DNA of 9,745 bases, from NCBI GenBank assembly GCA_028691595.1, contig JAQUZA010000096.1:1-9745 (forward strand), given 5' to 3'. Below the pieces are notes generated by a model. That model made no database searches. It was not told where the DNA came from and worked only from the letters and a program-made list of their open reading frames with translations. This document shows positions 1 through 5,870 of this stretch, in pieces (within the stretch, counting starts at the first letter, position 1; each line of letters starts with the position of its first letter). Made by a program: the position numbers and the translations under genes. The DNA comes from Candidatus Rifleibacteriota bacterium (GTDB lineage: Bacteria; Muiribacteriota; Ozemobacteria; Ozemobacterales; Ozemobacteraceae).

Positions 1-990
1 ACTGTGACCGTTACATTCAAGATACAGATAAGTTTCGGCACCCATTGGCTCAGTCAGTTCTACGGTGCAGGGAAGTTCAAGCATGGGCGCAGATTTGTCA
101 TTGCTGTCGATAAGAATGTGCTCTGGTCTGATGCCCATGAACATATCGTTTTCGAAATCATTGTTGAAGTGGTCGCCAAGATTGATCTGCCAGTTATGGG
201 TACGGTCACTGTTCTTGCCGGGCAGAAGCACCATACCCTTGTCGTCACGCTTAACCTTGAGGATATTCATCGGCGGCGAACCGATAAAGGTGGCGACAAA
301 CACATTGGCGGGCCGGTCGTAGATCACGCCAGGAACATCATACTGCTGAATGATGCCTTCATGAAGAAGAACGATACGGTCAGCCATGGTCATGGCTTCA
401 ACCTGGTCATGAGTAACGTAAACAAAAGTAGTGCGCAATCTCTGGTGCAGCTTTTTGATCTCGGCACGCATCTGAACACGCAGTTTGGCATCGAGATTCG
501 AGAGCGGTTCATCCATGAGAAAAACCTTCGGCTCGCGAACGATAGCACGGCCAAGCGCAACACGCTGGCGCTGGCCACCCGAAAGCTGCTTGGGAAGACG
601 ATCGAGATACTCGGTTAGACCGAGAATCTGTGCTGCTTCGTTGACACGGCTGCTGATCTCATTTTCTGGAATCTTGCGCAGTTTGAGGCCGAACGAAAGA
701 TTTTCGCGCACATTCATGTGCGGATAAAGCGCATAGTTTTGAAAAACCATGGCAATATCGCGATCTTTGGGGGGCAGGTTATTGACAACCACGTCGCCAA
801 TTCTGATATCACCAGAGGTGATATCCTCGAGGCCGGCCACCATTCTGAGACTGGTGCTTTTGCCGCAACCAGAAGGGCCAACAAGCACTACGAATTCTCT
901 GTCTTCGATATGCAGGTCGATACCTTTAACGGTTGCTTCTTTGGCACCTTCATAAGTTTTTACAACTTTGGAAAAATTAATTGAAGCCAT
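1..990 (-). CDS. Sugar ABC transporter ATP-binding protein, MalK/UgpC/MsmX type (partial, C-terminus outside window)
   Basis: This is the cytoplasmic ATPase subunit of a carbohydrate ABC importer. I translated the minus strand from the ATG at 990 and it stays open for 330 codons to the window edge. The nucleotide-binding domain is complete: Walker A GPSGCGKS (residues 38-45), Q-loop Gln84 (VFQNYALYPHM), signature LSGGQ (136-140), Walker B VFLMDEP (156-162), D-loop SNLD, switch His194 (VTHDQ). After it come the MalK-type features FIGSPPMN (from 236) and GIRPEH (286-291) of the C-terminal OB/TOBE domain. Relatives are about 360-370 aa, so roughly 30-40 residues lie outside. A GAGGG element precedes the ATG. 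The gene is 14 nt after the PTS EIIB gene and probably shares its transcript. No permease or binding protein is visible here. It could be a shared ATPase of the MsmX/MsiK kind, which is inference. The substrate cannot be told. Confidence 0.95.
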   Translation of the reverse strand, partial: MASINFSKVVKTYEGAKEATVKGIDLHIEDREFVVLVGPSGCGKSTSLRMVAGLEDITSGDIRIGDVVVNNLPPKDRDIAMVFQNYALYPHMNVRENLSFGLKLRKIPENEISSRVNEAAQILGLTEYLDRLPKQLSGGQRQRVALGRAIVREPKVFLMDEPLSNLDAKLRVQMRAEIKKLHQRLRTTFVYVTHDQVEAMTMADRIVLLHEGIIQQYDVPGVIYDRPANVFVATFIGSPPMNILKVKRDDKGMVLLPGKNSDRTHNWQINLGDHFNNDFENDMFMGIRPEHILIDSNDKSAPMLELPCTVELTEPMGAETYLYLECNGHS

Positions 991-1004
991 GTTCTGCCCT
1001 CGCT

Positions 1005-1469
1005 TTACAAGATGTCACCCAATGGCATAGGTTCATTCTGTGGTGTAGGTTGAAAAACCGGGTTGATTCCTGAATTAAGAATCAGCTCGAAATACTTACG
1101 GTCATTATCATCAACGTGTAATGCCTCGAAAATTTCCTGTTTGTCGTCACGTGAATGCATTCCACCGACGTTGAACCGGCGCGGAGTAATACCCTTTTGC
1201 AGGCATTCCCAGGCATCGCGTGGCGAAGCGACAAGAATGAATGAGTCTTCAGAAACCACCTCGGCATTGATGTCTGCGGTCGCAAAAAACTGCAGTTCAA
1301 CTTCGGGTGGCACACTCAGAGCCATGAGTTCCTGGCGCATAAAATCTGCACTGATTTTATCATTGACCACCAGCAGACGGTCTGGTCTCACTTCAGGGAT
1401 CCAGCCGACGATAACCTGCCCGTGAATCAGTCGATCGTCAATTCTTAAAAATGCGGCAACTTTTGTCAT
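1005..1469 (-). CDS. PTS system mannose/fructose/sorbose family EIIB component
   Basis: This 154-aa protein is a cytoplasmic phosphocarrier of the mannose/sorbose PTS family, which takes phosphate from EIIA and normally hands it to a sugar bound by IIC/IID. The N-terminal family signature is intact: RIDDRLIHGQV (residues 9-19), in which His16 is the expected phosphorylation site. A VGGMHSRDD segment (101-109) fits the family loop, and the length is typical for a free-standing IIB. Its ATG overlaps the stop codon of the upstream EIIA gene (ATGA, 4 nt) and there is only a weak A-rich ribosome site, so translational coupling is likely. No IIC or IID gene is in the window. It may act as a regulatory phosphoprotein or serve a permease encoded elsewhere. 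Confidence 0.95.
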   Translation of the reverse strand: MTKVAAFLRIDDRLIHGQVIVGWIPEVRPDRLLVVNDKISADFMRQELMALSVPPEVELQFFATADINAEVVSEDSFILVASPRDAWECLQKGITPRRFNVGGMHSRDDKQEIFEALHVDDNDRKYFELILNSGINPVFQPTPQNEPMPLGDIL

Positions 1470-1879
1470 TGTTTCTTTGCTGTTCGTTTTTCGAAAAATT
1501 CTTTCAGATTAATGATGCTTTTTACTCCGCTGGCTTGAACTCTGGTGGCGAGAGTCTTGAGATCGGAACTCTCCCGATAGCTGAGAGCTTCGAGAATCAT
1601 CGGCAGGTTGACTCCGGTCAGAACCTCGACCTTTTCGTTCTTCATCAGCTCAACACAGACATTGGTGGCACTGCCACCCATGATATCTGTCAAAACCAGA
1701 CAGCCATCGGAACGATAGTTATCGATTGCGGCAGCTGCCTTCTGCTTGAGATTTTCGAGTGATTCGCGGGCCGTGAACGACACGGCAAAAACGTCTTTTG
1801 CCTCCCCCATTATGAGAGAAGCCGTTGCAAGCAGCTGTTCAGAAAGGGTTCCATGGGTAATAACGATAACTCCGATCAT
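1466..1879 (-). CDS. PTS system mannose-family EIIA component
   Basis: This 137-aa cytoplasmic protein belongs to the EIIA-Man fold family, which accepts phosphate from HPr on a histidine. Near the N-terminus IGVIVITHG places the active His at residue 9. Asp65 in LVLTDIMGGSATN matches the conserved Asp and Gly-Gly-Ser loop (usually GGSPxN) next to the active site. LTGVNLPMILEAL (87-99) is also typical. The length fits a single-domain EIIA, not the fused EIIAB of E. coli ManX. A strong Shine-Dalgarno, GGAGGA (1887-1892), lies 7 nt before the ATG and inside the last codons of the hutP-like gene. It is followed by EIIB with a 4-nt overlap. In several Gram-negative groups, free mannose-type EIIA proteins act in regulation, so a signalling role is plausible but inferred. 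Confidence 0.95.
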   Translation of the reverse strand: MIGVIVITHGTLSEQLLATASLIMGEAKDVFAVSFTARESLENLKQKAAAAIDNYRSDGCLVLTDIMGGSATNVCVELMKNEKVEVLTGVNLPMILEALSYRESSDLKTLATRVQASGVKSIINLKEFFEKRTAKKQ

Positions 1880-1882
1880 GGG

Positions 1883-2341
1883 TCAGTCCTCCAGGCAATG
1901 ATAGAGAACGCGGCTGGCCGAGACTTCGTGGTCTACGTCAAGACCCGGCAGACCAATACTGCCGAAAATCGCGATGGCGATGTCGTTTTTGCGCACCGCC
2001 AGACCAATTTTTAGACCACCACCGGTAATACTCATCATTGGGCCATCAATTGAACGTAAGATATCATCTACAAGCTGGGCAACCACGTGCCGGTTCTTCA
2101 TGTTAACCGCCAGCAGCCCGCTGTTTTCAGCCGCACCGAATGTGTTTCGCAGAATCTTGTTCTTGAGGTTATCGCCACTGCCGCCGGCCCGGGTAATAAC
2201 TGCGCTGACACCGCGATCCTCAAGAAAAGTGATCAGAAGGTCATCAAGGTCGTTGTCGATCATGCTGCAAAGAATTGCCGATTTCGACAAAGATACCGCA
2301 CCATTCTGCAGCAGAACGTTCTCAAATGCCAGTTGTGTCAT
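1883..2341 (-). CDS. HutP-like RNA-binding antiterminator family protein
   Basis: This resembles HutP, the B. subtilis antiterminator of the histidine-utilisation operon, which binds L-histidine, Mg2+ and UAG-type RNA triplets, and even more its clostridial relatives. From the ATG at 2341 (152 aa), VSLSKSAILCSM (16-27) fits the first helix, and GGGLKIGLAVR (107-117) then DIAIAIFGSIGLPGLDVDHE (120-139) match the core of HutP proteins (…IAVSLYGTIGAP…GLEHE…INH). His85 and His138 appear to sit where HutP has metal ligands His73 and His138, while Gln89 replaces His77. The alignment is by eye. The same frame opens at 2383, but the -10 box of the only good promoter overlaps that ATG, so transcription would start inside the frame. 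I therefore favour ATG 2341 (or GTG 2347). It heads an operon with PTS EIIA/EIIB and a sugar ABC ATPase. No hut genes are visible and the ligand is unknown. Confidence 0.8.
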   Translation of the reverse strand: MTQLAFENVLLQNGAVSLSKSAILCSMIDNDLDDLLITFLEDRGVSAVITRAGGSGDNLKNKILRNTFGAAENSGLLAVNMKNRHVVAQLVDDILRSIDGPMMSITGGGLKIGLAVRKNDIAIAIFGSIGLPGLDVDHEVSASRVLYHCLED

Positions 2342-2381
2342 GTACACCCGGTTCTTTCTAATGTTCGGATAATCAGGGTTC

Positions 2382-2411
2382 ATTATAGGTTTGCCCGATA
2401 CGCAAAGTCAA
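2382..2411 (-). promoter_or_regulatory. Sigma-70 type promoter of the hutP-like/PTS/ABC operon
   Basis: On the minus strand TTGACT (2411-2406) and TATAAT (2387-2382) are separated by 18 nt, 11 of 12 matches to consensus with slightly long spacing. A/T-rich tracts lie upstream. The predicted transcription start is near 2375, leaving a leader of about 30 nt before the ATG at 2341. The -10 box shares three bases with the ATG at 2383-2381. Confidence 0.65.
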
Positions 2412-2503
2412 GAAAACTGTAAAATTTGCAACTCAAAAGCTCTAACCGGCTTTTTTTTTAAAATTTCGTTTATAAAAGCATTTTACCTGTCGATAGTGGC
2501 AGC
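2384..2503. other. Divergent intergenic region between the PTS/ABC operon and the beta-barrel gene
   Basis: These 120 nt separate two divergent transcription units. They contain the strong minus-strand promoter, A/T tracts (a T9 run around 2451-2459), and a TATAAA at 2471-2476 that could be the -10 of the plus-strand gene but has no recognisable -35. A short inverted repeat AAAAGC/GCTTTT (2435-2440, 2449-2454) precedes the T run. No coding sequence is seen. Confidence 0.6.
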
Positions 2504-3571
2504 ATGAAAAGTCGCAAAAAAATTATTTCTACTGCTACGGCCATTCTGCTATCTGTTGCCAGCAGCGGCTTTGCCCTTGATCTCGCACAGTTTCAAGGGT
2601 TTCTTTCAGGCGAACGAAGAAAGGCTCAAGCACCAAGACCACCAGCAATTGAGATGCTTCCAGAAGAATCAGCTCAGAATTATCGCAGCCTGAATGCCGA
2701 CGCATACTACATACAGGGCCAGCAGAACCAGCTCGTAACTCTCGGAAACAACCCGCAGCGAGATGGTGAACGCTACCTTCTTCCTGCTGATACAAGGGTT
2801 CCCGATGCACTTCGGCCCCTTCTGACCGAACGGCTGACCCCAAGACAGGGGTTGTCGCTCAATGGTGGCACCGGTGCCACACTGATTCCGTCACCCGGAG
2901 TTCTTGAACCGGGAAAAACTGCAGTCGGCGTTCATATTCAAACCTTCGATCTCTACAACATCAACGAAGTTAAATACACCGATCAGGACTACTTTGACTC
3001 GACAATCAGCGCCGCATGGGGTGTTGAAAACGGTCTTGAGGTTGGTTTTGACAAGACCTTCGCCAATCAGGATCGATATGACATCGATGAACCGCTGTTT
3101 TTTAACTGCAAATATCAGGTGCCCGGCAACGTGACCCTTGGCGGCAGTTTTAACACCAGTGGCGGCTACCATTCAGCCTGGGTCTCTGCAGGCGTGCCCG
3201 TAGCCTGGATAGGTCTGGGCGGCAACTTTGGCCAGTCTGAATATCGCTTCAGGTATCATAACAACAATAACGGCTTTGACCAGTTCAAAAGAGCCAGGTT
3301 TGGTGGTTACAGCTACGACTACAACAGCGCCACCGGCGAAGCTGACCCGTTTTTCTTTATCATTGGCGGCCTGGTGCCGGTCAACGATCATCTGCGCTTT
3401 GTCTATGACTTCAACGGCGACCGCTTCAGCCTCGGGTTCAGATTCAATTACCAGAATGCCCTTTATCTCAACGCCTCTTATATTTCAGACGGTGATTACG
3501 AGAATCTGCCAGGTGCAATTGCTCACAAGCGCAACAATAACTTTGTCTTCGGTGGAACCATAGCCTTTTAA
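2504..3571 (+). CDS. Secreted, probable outer-membrane beta-barrel protein of unknown function
   Basis: I do not recognise a named family for this 355-aa protein. Residues 1-24 form a Sec signal peptide: basic MKSRKK, a hydrophobic core, then cleavage probably after SSGFA. A mature N-terminal stretch of about 95 residues is polar and rich in Gln, Pro and Arg. From residue 121 the segment GGTGATLIPSPGVLEPG recalls the start of YjbH-type barrels and related envelope proteins. The rest (141-355) shows alternating polar/hydrophobic strands rich in Gly, Tyr, Phe and Asn. It ends NNFVFGGTIAF, a C-terminal beta-strand with terminal Phe that fits the signal read by the BAM outer-membrane assembly machine. 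There is only a weak ribosome site before the ATG. The gene stands alone, divergent from the PTS operon and closed by its own terminator. An outer-membrane location is inferred and the function is unknown. Confidence 0.85.
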   Translation: MKSRKKIISTATAILLSVASSGFALDLAQFQGFLSGERRKAQAPRPPAIEMLPEESAQNYRSLNADAYYIQGQQNQLVTLGNNPQRDGERYLLPADTRVPDALRPLLTERLTPRQGLSLNGGTGATLIPSPGVLEPGKTAVGVHIQTFDLYNINEVKYTDQDYFDSTISAAWGVENGLEVGFDKTFANQDRYDIDEPLFFNCKYQVPGNVTLGGSFNTSGGYHSAWVSAGVPVAWIGLGGNFGQSEYRFRYHNNNNGFDQFKRARFGGYSYDYNSATGEADPFFFIIGGLVPVNDHLRFVYDFNGDRFSLGFRFNYQNALYLNASYISDGDYENLPGAIAHKRNNNFVFGGTIAF

Positions 3572-3603
3572 AATCTTATCTTCACATAAACTGACACAGC
3601 AAA

Positions 3604-3640
3604 AAAACATGCCCGGTTCACCCCGGGCATGTTTTCTTTT
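3604..3640 (+). terminator. Intrinsic (rho-independent) terminator
   Basis: A perfect 13-bp inverted repeat (3604-3616 and 3623-3635, core CATGCCCGG/CCGGGCATG) with a 6-nt loop TTCACC is followed by TTTTCTTTT. It lies 32 nt after the beta-barrel gene and separates it from the kdsC operon. The run of A on the left arm means it may also terminate leftward transcription. Confidence 0.93.
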
Positions 3641-3652
3641 GACGGGCTCAAT

Positions 3653-3681
3653 TTGCGTCAAGGGTGTTTGTGTGGTATTTT
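3653..3681 (+). promoter_or_regulatory. Candidate promoter of the kdsC-lpt operon
   Basis: TTGCGT (3653-3658) and TATTTT (3676-3681) are 17 nt apart, and TGG just before the -10 gives an extended -10. It lies between the terminator and the kdsC start, where a promoter is needed. The -10 box is only a partial match. Confidence 0.45.
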
Positions 3682-3727
3682 ATCGCAACCAAGGGTTGAC
3701 TGCCCATACAGAAAGGCCTCCATACAA

Positions 3728-4276
3728 ATGAACACCTCTCTGAAATCTCCACAGGCGTTTAAAGAAGCCTGCAAAAAAATAAAAATGCTGCTGTTTGACT
3801 GTGACGGCGTGCTTACCGATGGGCGTATCGCCCTCGGCAGCAACGGCACGGAAATGAAATTCTTTTCCACCGTTGATGGACTTGGCATCAAACTCTGGCA
3901 TGATGCCGGCCTGATGGCAGGCAGCATCACCGGTAGAAGTTCAGAAGCTCTCGAAAAAAGAGCGAGCGAACTCAAGTTCGAAGAGCTTCACCAGGGAATT
4001 GCACTCAAAGGCGCGATTCTGGCCGAAATTCTCGAACGTCGCAATCTAACTGCCGATGAAGTTGCATACATCGGTGACGACATCAACGACCTGCCGGTTG
4101 GTACACGTGTCGGGCTGTTCTTTGCCCCGGCAAACCACCACCCATCTATCAGGCCTTACACCGATTATGTTCTGAATGCCAATGGCGGCCATGGCGTAAT
4201 CAGAGAAGTCGTCGACATCATACTTGGTCACAAAAACCTCATGGAAGACCTGATCAGGAGATATATCGAATCCTGA
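3728..4276 (+). CDS. kdsC: 3-deoxy-D-manno-octulosonate 8-phosphate phosphatase (KdsC), HAD superfamily
   Basis: KdsC removes phosphate from Kdo-8-phosphate to give Kdo, the sugar that links lipid A to the LPS core. It acts in the cytoplasm, usually as a tetramer. The 182-aa protein has all HAD motifs of the small, capless KdsC type: motif I LLFDCDGVLTDG with nucleophile Asp24 and acid/base Asp26, motif II SITGR (Thr68), motif III Lys94 in IALKG, motif IV YIGDDINDLP (114-123). The C-terminal NANGGHGVIREV (150-161) is the segment that reaches into the neighbouring active site in KdsC tetramers. The frame opens at 3629, but that ATG is inside the terminator hairpin. The ATG at 3728 has AGAAAGG upstream and gives the normal length. 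It is the first gene of the LPS operon, and its stop overlaps the next ATG by 1 nt (TGATG). Confidence 0.93.
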   Translation: MNTSLKSPQAFKEACKKIKMLLFDCDGVLTDGRIALGSNGTEMKFFSTVDGLGIKLWHDAGLMAGSITGRSSEALEKRASELKFEELHQGIALKGAILAEILERRNLTADEVAYIGDDINDLPVGTRVGLFFAPANHHPSIRPYTDYVLNANGGHGVIREVVDIILGHKNLMEDLIRRYIES

Positions 4277-5157
4277 TGCTGCGTGACAAACTGAAAAATT
4301 TCAAGCGCACCATCAGATACTATCTGTTGCGTAATCTCGTTGCGGCCATGACCAGATTACCCGCTACCGCGGTGCCAAAGCTGAAGCGCCTGTTCATGAA
4401 GGTGTTTCCCATGCTCTTCGCAAAAGAACTGCGTCGGGCCGAAGAGCTTCTACCGCCTGAATTCAACTCCCAAAAACAGCAGATTCTCAAAATGATGACC
4501 GAGAACCAGGTTCAGACGATTCTCGAAGTATTTTTTTATGAAAAGCTGCTGCAGCATAACCCTGAATTTATAAAGGTATCAGGCCGGGAATACCTCGAAG
4601 AAGCACAAAAAAAAGGCAAAGGTATGATCATTCTGTCAGCTCACTTTGGCAACTGGGAAGTCATGGGCTACGAGCTGAGAAAAATGGGTCTGCCCCTGCA
4701 TGTGCTTGCCAGACCCCAGGCGGTCAATCAGATGACCGAATTCATGAATGGCTTTCGTGAACGGCGTGGCGTCAAGGTCATCATGGAAAAAAGCATCTCT
4801 GAATCTCTCAAACTGCTCGCTCAGGGCAAAACGGTCGGAATGCTTTCTGACCTCAATGCTCGCGAATGGGGCTATCAGGTTGAATTTTTCGGGCGCAATG
4901 CCTCGTTCTACAGCTCACCGGTAATTCTTTCGGTGCGCAGTGGCGCGCCTTTGATTCCATCATTCACTGAGCGCCAGGCTGACGGCAGTTTGCTGCTGCG
5001 TTTTGAAAAACCCATAACCTGGGAAAAGGGAGAAACAATGCGGCAGCGGGTGCAAAAATATGTGCGCCGCTATGAGCAGGCTTTCAGAAGGCGACCTGAT
5101 CACTGGTGCTGGTTTCACCCGCGTTATGAATTCGCCTCCCTCGGAAGGACCTCCTGA
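4276..5157 (+). CDS. Lysophospholipid/lipid A acyltransferase, LpxL/HtrB family
   Basis: This 293-aa protein belongs to the bacterial lipid A acyltransferase family (LpxL/LpxM/HtrB), which moves acyl chains from acyl-ACP to the hydroxyacyl groups of Kdo-lipid A at the inner membrane. The catalytic HX4E motif is clear in SAHFGNWE (His123, Glu128). Further family landmarks are the ARP at 145-147, SDLNAREWGYQVEFFGR (191-207) with SSPVILSVRSGAPLIPSF after it, and the C-terminal RRPDHWCWFHPRYE (272-285). The N-terminus is basic and amphipathic and lacks an obvious long transmembrane helix, so membrane attachment may be peripheral. Length is close to the usual 290-310. Its ATG overlaps the kdsC stop, and AGGAG sits rather far upstream (15 nt), so coupling is likely. 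Some family members acylate other lipids (ornithine lipids, mannosides), but the kdsC-lpt setting favours lipid A. Confidence 0.9.
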   Translation: MLRDKLKNFKRTIRYYLLRNLVAAMTRLPATAVPKLKRLFMKVFPMLFAKELRRAEELLPPEFNSQKQQILKMMTENQVQTILEVFFYEKLLQHNPEFIKVSGREYLEEAQKKGKGMIILSAHFGNWEVMGYELRKMGLPLHVLARPQAVNQMTEFMNGFRERRGVKVIMEKSISESLKLLAQGKTVGMLSDLNAREWGYQVEFFGRNASFYSSPVILSVRSGAPLIPSFTERQADGSLLLRFEKPITWEKGETMRQRVQKYVRRYEQAFRRRPDHWCWFHPRYEFASLGRTS

Positions 5158-5162
5158 ACACC

Positions 5163-5870
5163 ATGAAAAACATTCTTATGAGCTTCTGGTTCTGGGGAAT
5201 CCTGCTGGCAACCTTTATCGGTATAATCATGTGGGATGAAAAAATCGAAGAAGGTGTCAAGGGTGCCTACGTCAAACACAAGATGATCCTGCGCGATGTT
5301 AATTTCAGCCAGGTCGAAGGCGGTTTCGAGCACGCCAGACTTTTTGCCGATATCTGCGAAATGGATGACAACCAGAGCAACATCTACGCCACCAACGTCA
5401 GAACAAAATTTTATAAGAAAGATGTCGCAACCTGGACCGGCAGACTTCTGTCACAGAAGGGTCTTAAGAACCCCTTTGAAGCCAAGTTCTGGGGTGATGT
5501 CAGGGGCTGGAATTCTGAACGCGAGCGGATCAGAACCGAAGAAATGCGCTACTATCTCAACAGAAAAGAGCTTCACAGTCAGCAACCAGTCACCATCTGG
5601 AAAGATGATACGGTGATAACAGGTCTGGGTATGAGCTATAATACCCAGACGAAAGAAGCAACGATCAATCAGCAGGTTGTCATCAGAATCTGGGATCACA
5701 ATGCTTCTGCCACAGTAGCAACGCCGGGTGATAATATTGCAGGCGTTCCGGTTGCCCCCCCTCTTGAGAACCTGCTTTTGCCGCTGCAAAACCTCAATGC
5801 CACCGCCGCAGCGCCGGTCGGGGCAATGGCCTCAGAATCAAAAAATCTGAACGGAAATATAGAACAATGA
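5163..5870 (+). CDS. lptC: LPS export ABC transporter periplasmic protein LptC
   Basis: LptC is a bitopic inner-membrane protein that takes LPS from LptB2FG and passes it to LptA. Sequence identity to known LptC is low, and the call rests on architecture and position. One N-terminal membrane helix (about residues 5-23, FWFWGILLATFIGIIM) precedes a periplasmic beta-rich domain of about 155 residues. Segments such as GGFEHARLFADICEMDDNQ (53-71) and ITGLGMSYNTQTKEATINQQ (152-171) have the strand-turn-strand pattern of LptC/OstA folds. Residues 180-235 form an Ala/Pro/Asn-rich, probably disordered tail that makes it longer (235 aa) than E. coli LptC (about 190). It starts 5 nt after the acyltransferase and overlaps lptA by 4 nt (ATGA). 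Confidence 0.85.
   Translation: MKNILMSFWFWGILLATFIGIIMWDEKIEEGVKGAYVKHKMILRDVNFSQVEGGFEHARLFADICEMDDNQSNIYATNVRTKFYKKDVATWTGRLLSQKGLKNPFEAKFWGDVRGWNSERERIRTEEMRYYLNRKELHSQQPVTIWKDDTVITGLGMSYNTQTKEATINQQVVIRIWDHNASATVATPGDNIAGVPVAPPLENLLLPLQNLNATAAAPVGAMASESKNLNGNIEQ

Noticed and set aside
4..618. Open plus-strand frame of 204 codons
   Set aside because: It lies antisense to the ABC ATPase, whose minus-strand translation shows every nucleotide-binding motif. The plus-strand product shows no recognisable motif.
2342..2375. HutP-type UAG-repeat binding site in the leader of the hutP-like operon
   Set aside because: Only scattered UAG/AAG triplets are present, without regular spacing or an adjacent terminator hairpin, so a site cannot be claimed.
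2435..2459. AAAAGC/GCTTTT inverted repeat followed by T run, as a terminator
   Set aside because: The stem is six mostly A-T pairs with an 8-nt loop, and no plus-strand gene ends just upstream. It is better read as A/T-rich promoter sequence.
3629..3727. Longer kdsC start at ATG 3629
   Set aside because: This ATG is in the right arm of the intrinsic terminator and upstream of the candidate promoter. The extra 33 residues do not resemble KdsC.
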